From: IDS-8 sp964491485
GTDB taxonomy: Bacteria; Pseudomonadota; Gammaproteobacteria; Steroidobacterales; Woeseiaceae
Length of the DNA stretch: 17,357 bases
NCBI GenBank assembly: GCA_964491485.1
Contig: CAZBGV010000076.1
Coordinates: 1-17,357 of the forward strand
Reading direction: 5' to 3'
The notes below the pieces were generated by a model that saw only the letters and a program-made list of their open reading frames with translations, searched no databases and was not told the origin of the DNA. The first letter of the stretch is position 1. Every line of letters starts with the position of its first letter. A program made the translations under genes and the position numbers. Positions 14,447-17,357 of this stretch are shown piece after piece.

Positions 14447-15011
14447 ATCGCAAATGCTGCCGCTCGGCACCGAGGCACCGGCGTTCTCGCTGCCGGATCC
14501 GGACGGCCGGCTACATTCGCTCGACGACGCGCCGGATGCGCGCGCGTACCTCGTCATGTTCATCTGCAATCACTGCCCGTTCGTCAAGCACGTGCGGCGC
14601 GAGCTCGTGCGGCTCGGTGAGGACTACCTGCCGCGGGGCGTCGCGATCTTCGCCATCAACAGCAACGACTATGAGCAGCAGCGGGACGACAGCCCGGAGC
14701 GCATGCGCGAGGAAGCGCAACGCTTCGGCTATCGGTTCCCGTATCTCGTGGACCGCGAGCAGAGCGTGGCCAAGGCCTACCGCGCGGCGTGCACGCCCGA
14801 TTTCTTCCTGTTCGACAGCGACCGGAAGCTCGTGTACCGCGGCCAGCTCGACGCCAGCCGGCCGTCGAACAAGATGCCGGTCACCGGCTCGGACCTGCGT
14901 GCCGCGCTCGATGCGGTGCTCGAAGGCCGCGAGGTGCCCGCGGACCAGACGCCGAGCATCGGCTGCAACATCAAATGGCGCCCGGGCAACGCGCCCGACT
15001 ACTTCGGCTGA
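14433..15011 (+). CDS. Thioredoxin-fold protein (AhpC/TSA-type, CNHC motif)
   Basis: The product has 192 residues from ATG 14433, with GGGAG about 10 nt upstream; it overlaps the MFS gene end by 14 bases. The fold signature is LGTEAPAFSLPDPDGRLHSL, then LVMFICNHCPFVKHVRREL, where the CxxC is Cys-Asn-His-Cys. After that come VAIFAINSNDYEQQ, CTPDFFLFDSDRKLVYRGQL and the C-terminal SIGCNIKW typical of this thioredoxin-like subfamily. Such proteins are thiol oxidoreductases or peroxidases of poorly known role. No signal peptide is visible, so it is probably cytosolic. Longer frames upstream (from 14274) encode low-complexity residues and lie inside the MFS gene, so they are not used. It is probably co-transcribed with the MFS gene. 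Confidence 0.92.
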   Translation: MVATESQMLPLGTEAPAFSLPDPDGRLHSLDDAPDARAYLVMFICNHCPFVKHVRRELVRLGEDYLPRGVAIFAINSNDYEQQRDDSPERMREEAQRFGYRFPYLVDREQSVAKAYRAACTPDFFLFDSDRKLVYRGQLDASRPSNKMPVTGSDLRAALDAVLEGREVPADQTPSIGCNIKWRPGNAPDYFG

Positions 15012-15027
15012 ATCGAGCGACCACCCT

Positions 15028-15088
15028 GTAGGAGCCCGCCATGCGGGCGACAGCGATCGTCGAAGTCGCCCGCATGGCGGGCTCCTAC
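15028..15088. repeat. REP inverted pair (REPIN-like), copy 4, between convergent genes
   Basis: The forward copy is at 15028-15051 and the inverted copy at 15065-15088, with a 13-nt spacer. Both are perfect 24-mers. Outward complementarity does not continue, unlike copies 2 and 3. It lies 16 nt after the stop of the thioredoxin-like gene and 25 nt from the stop of the minus-strand hydroxylase gene. It therefore sits in the transcripts of both and may separate them. Confidence 0.93.
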
Positions 15089-15113
15089 GGATCGCGCAGC
15101 GGTACGGGGGATG

Positions 15114-16310
15114 TTATCGGTCGTGCTCGGCGCGCAGGCGGTGGAACTCGGCGCGGGCGGCGAGCATCGCCGTCACGAGCTCGCGCTCCGCTTCGGTCAG
15201 CAGTGGATTCCAGACGTCGAAAATGAGGATCACGCGCAGCTCGTCCGAGTCGTTCCAGGCTTCGTGCTCGATGGTGTCGTCGAACACCCAGGCCTCGTTC
15301 ATCCGCCATTCGCGCGTGACGTTGCCGACGCGGAAGAAACAGTTGCCCGGCAGCACCAGCGGCAGGTGCACGATCGAGCGCGTGTTGATCGAGCCCGTGT
15401 GCGGCGGGATCCGCGTGCGCGGATCGAGCGCGGAGAACATCGCGGTAGGCGCGTAGCGCTCCTGGCGCGCCATCGGCAGCCGCTCGAGGATTTCCGCGGT
15501 ACGCGGGCAGCGCGCGCACGCTTCGTCCTGGCACACGCCGTCGTGCCACAGGAAAAAGGTGCTCCAGCGGCGTGAATGATTGAGCTCCTGCCACTGGTTG
15601 AGCGGCGAGCCGGGGGGATAGGCGATGTACGGTGCGAAAGGCTCGGTGCCCGCCTGCTCCAGCAGCGCCGTCACTTCCTCCACGATCACGGGCGTGGCGG
15701 CCTCGAGCTCGGGAAGCCACGGGAAGAGCTCACGATCGAAATACGGGATGGCAGGCAGCCGCGGGTAGTGCAGCATCAGGGGCTGCTGCACGTAGGCTTT
15801 CGCCTCGCCGGACAGGATGGCGAGACTTTCGTCGAAGCGCGTCAGGCCGGGATCGCCGGCGAAGCGGGAGCGCAGCTCGCGCACGCGCTCCTCGAGGTGC
15901 GCCTTCAGCGCGGCGTTGTCGTTCGCGACCAGCTCGCGCGCGCGGGCCACGGCGTTGCGCAGGTCGGGCGGCAGCTCGTCGTCGGGCGGCGCGATCGCGA
16001 GCGCTTCGCGATACACCGAGACGGCTTTCGCCGGCCGCCCCATGCGATCCAGCAGCCAGCCACGCGAGAGGCGCGCGAGGAAGTTGTAGGGATCGAGGAC
16101 GAGCGCACGCTCCACGGCCGCGAGGGCCGCGGCGAAATCGCCGTTCGAGCGGTGTGCAAGCGACTTGTAGAGGTGCACCGACACGTTCTCCGGCGCAAGC
16201 GCCTCGGCCCGGCGCAGAAGCTCCAGCGCGGTGGCGATGTGACCCTGGCGCACGGCCTGCTCGGCCTGGCGCACGAGCAGCATCTCGGCGGGTTGTTGTC
16301 GACTGGCCAT
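15114..16310 (-). CDS. Aspartyl/asparaginyl beta-hydroxylase-like protein with N-terminal TPRs
   Basis: The product has 398 residues from ATG 16310, with GGAG about 8 nt upstream. About three tetratricopeptide repeats occupy residues 12-115 (for example AALAAVERALVLDPYNFLA and KAVSVYREALAIAP). A linker helix follows, then the hydroxylase domain from about residue 180 to 385. It has the AspH signature: PPHTGSINTRSIVHLPL, whose first His corresponds to an iron ligand, and WVFDDTIEHEAWNDSDELRV with the second His ligand and the Arg that binds 2-oxoglutarate. A Cys-rich stretch (CQDEACARCP) precedes it. No signal peptide is visible, so a cytosolic Fe(II)/2-oxoglutarate dioxygenase is expected, hydroxylating a peptide or a small lipid or amino-acid substrate. 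It is convergent with the thioredoxin-like gene. Confidence 0.9.
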   Translation of the reverse strand: MASRQQPAEMLLVRQAEQAVRQGHIATALELLRRAEALAPENVSVHLYKSLAHRSNGDFAAALAAVERALVLDPYNFLARLSRGWLLDRMGRPAKAVSVYREALAIAPPDDELPPDLRNAVARARELVANDNAALKAHLEERVRELRSRFAGDPGLTRFDESLAILSGEAKAYVQQPLMLHYPRLPAIPYFDRELFPWLPELEAATPVIVEEVTALLEQAGTEPFAPYIAYPPGSPLNQWQELNHSRRWSTFFLWHDGVCQDEACARCPRTAEILERLPMARQERYAPTAMFSALDPRTRIPPHTGSINTRSIVHLPLVLPGNCFFRVGNVTREWRMNEAWVFDDTIEHEAWNDSDELRVILIFDVWNPLLTEAERELVTAMLAARAEFHRLRAEHDR

Positions 16311-16489
16311 ACGTCTCCGTTCGATGAGCGATCAGGTTACCCCAGGCGCGCAGGCGTGCAAGCCGGCGCAACGCGGGCCGCACGCCGTCGCGGCCGCGGA
16401 CGACCGCGCCCCCCACCCCCTGGATGATGCGCAAACCGCCCATCCGGATGACACGCGGCATATAGAGAACACGCGGCGGGGGCGAGGCG

Positions 16490-16513
16490 GTCGCCCGCGT
16501 GGCGGGCTCCTAC
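16490..16513 (-). repeat. Single REP element supplying a stop codon
   Basis: One copy in inverted orientation, with the GCCCGC/GCGGGC stem intact and loop CAC. No partner copy lies nearby. The TAG of its GTAG head (16510-16512) is the stop codon of the hydrolase gene read on the minus strand. From 16311 to 16489, between the hydroxylase start and this element, I see no gene. Confidence 0.88.
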
Positions 16514-17357
16514 TGGAAGTCGCGAGGGATGGTTTTGTTCCAGGTCTTCTCGCGCAGCGGCTCGCCGTTCTCGAACAGGCGGCGCGTGTACTCGTAGTAG
16601 AAGTTGTCACGATCGCTGCGGAAAGCGAGATCGCCTTCGAAGCGCAGCACGCGGTCGGCGAGCGTGATCTCGATTTCGTGCGTGCCGTGCAGGGACGTTT
16701 TCTCCGGATGGGCGTCGGACGTCCTGTGCACGATCGTCTCGCGGAACGTCTGCGTGCCCCAGGGATAGCGCTGGCCGCCGGTGTTGGTCGCGGTGGCCGT
16801 CACCTCGCCGGTCTGCGGATTGCGGTCCACGGAGGAGATTTCGCCGTAACCCGAGCTGGTGCCCGCATCGAGCGTCTCGTAGCCGGGCAGTCGCGGCGAT
16901 TCGACCGGCGGCAGGAAGTCCGGCGCCGGGCGCTTGCCCGGCGGAACGACGGGCAGGATCACCTGCGACGCATCGCGGCCGAGCACGAGCGAGGTCGTCA
17001 TCGGGTACGGCGTGGGCCAGAGCATCGGCCACTGGGCGTTGCCGATCGAGAGCCGGATGCGATGGCCTTTCGGGAAGACCCACGAGGTGAAGTGCATCTC
17101 GATGTCCAGCGGGAAGAGCTGGCCGGGCTCGATCGCCCGCGGCTGCTGCGCGGATTCGCGATGCGTGCCGTTCTGCCCCGCACCGGCGACCAGCGTGGTG
17201 GTGCCGTCGGGCGCGACGTCCGAGAGGCGCGCGAACCAGTCGGCGCGCGGCGCGTCGGCGGAGACGAGAAGCCTCGCGAGCGGCAGGCCCAGGATCTCGG
17301 TGTCCTCGCTGAGCGGCGCCGTATCGTAGGTGAGGCTGAAAGCGTCGGTGGGCCGCT
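16510..17357 (-). CDS. CocE/NonD-family hydrolase, C-terminal part (runs off the window)
   Basis: The minus-strand frame is open from the window edge to the stop at 16510, 281 residues, with no start in view. It covers the beta-sandwich C-terminal domain of the X-Pro dipeptidyl-peptidase/CocE type. Visible stretches are EDTEILGLPLARLLVSADAP, WFARLSDVAPDGTTTLV and MHFTSWVFPKGHRIRLSIGN, then AQWPMLWPTPYP. The alpha/beta-hydrolase domain with the catalytic triad would be off the right edge. Members hydrolyse esters or N-terminal peptides, and the substrate is not determined here. The last residues (IPRDFQ) are followed directly by a TAG that belongs to a REP element, so the native C-terminus may have been cut or extended by its insertion. 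An internal ATG at 17097 is not the gene start. Confidence 0.9.
   Translation of the reverse strand, partial: RPTDAFSLTYDTAPLSEDTEILGLPLARLLVSADAPRADWFARLSDVAPDGTTTLVAGAGQNGTHRESAQQPRAIEPGQLFPLDIEMHFTSWVFPKGHRIRLSIGNAQWPMLWPTPYPMTTSLVLGRDASQVILPVVPPGKRPAPDFLPPVESPRLPGYETLDAGTSSGYGEISSVDRNPQTGEVTATATNTGGQRYPWGTQTFRETIVHRTSDAHPEKTSLHGTHEIEITLADRVLRFEGDLAFRSDRDNFYYEYTRRLFENGEPLREKTWNKTIPRDFQ

Noticed and set aside
1..17357. tRNA, rRNA, insertion sequences, integrase or phage genes
   Set aside because: None was recognised on either strand by eye; no transposase for the REP elements is in the window.

Overview
The window is high-GC bacterial chromosome with the gene complement of a Gram-negative aerobe. 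It carries a cytochrome c oxidase subunit II, a large TonB-dependent outer-membrane receptor, two lipoproteins with clear lipoboxes, and an ECF sigma factor. A gammaproteobacterium, perhaps on the Xanthomonadales/Steroidobacter side, is my inference from this mix and from the GTAG-headed REP repeats; no marker gene settles it. Two runs of exactly 100 N (1437-1536 and 3543-3642) are scaffolding gaps. Both fall inside tandem repeats, so this is a draft or metagenome assembly that broke at repeats.

Layout. 1-667 (minus): 5' part of coxB. 1110-3328 (minus): a three-gene unit of a secreted protein of unknown function, an ECF sigma factor, and a single-pass membrane protein coupled to it by a TGATG overlap (possible anti-sigma partner). 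3700-5232 (minus): M48 metalloprotease lipoprotein with TPRs. 5361-6392 (minus): ApbE-type flavin transferase lipoprotein. 6525-9605 (minus): TonB-dependent receptor. 9844-11484 (minus): flavin-dependent tryptophan-halogenase-family enzyme with a TTG start. 11578-12387 (plus, divergent): sulfotransferase-like protein. 12406-13098 (minus): fumarylacetoacetate-hydrolase-family protein. 13196-15011 (plus): MFS transporter and an overlapping thioredoxin-fold protein. 15114-16310 (minus): TPR plus aspartyl/asparaginyl beta-hydroxylase. 16510-17357 (minus): C-terminal part of a CocE/NonD-type hydrolase.

The most unusual content is repetitive. A 24-bp element has a GTAG head followed by a GCCCGC/GCGGGC hairpin. 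I count 12 copies. Eight form four head-out inverted pairs of 60-61 bp with a nearly constant 12-13 nt spacer, the geometry of REPINs. One is single. Three are direct copies inside a coding sequence, on a 51-bp (17-codon) period with a gap in the array. Two unrelated genes (apbE and the CocE-type hydrolase) take their TAG stop codon from the GTAG head of a copy. No RAYT transposase is present in the window, so these would be moved in trans.

Functionally, the receptor, halogenase, sulfotransferase-like protein and 2-oxoglutarate-type hydroxylase may be parts of one uptake-and-modification theme. Receptor/halogenase adjacency is known from other proteobacteria, but the substrate cannot be read from the sequence.
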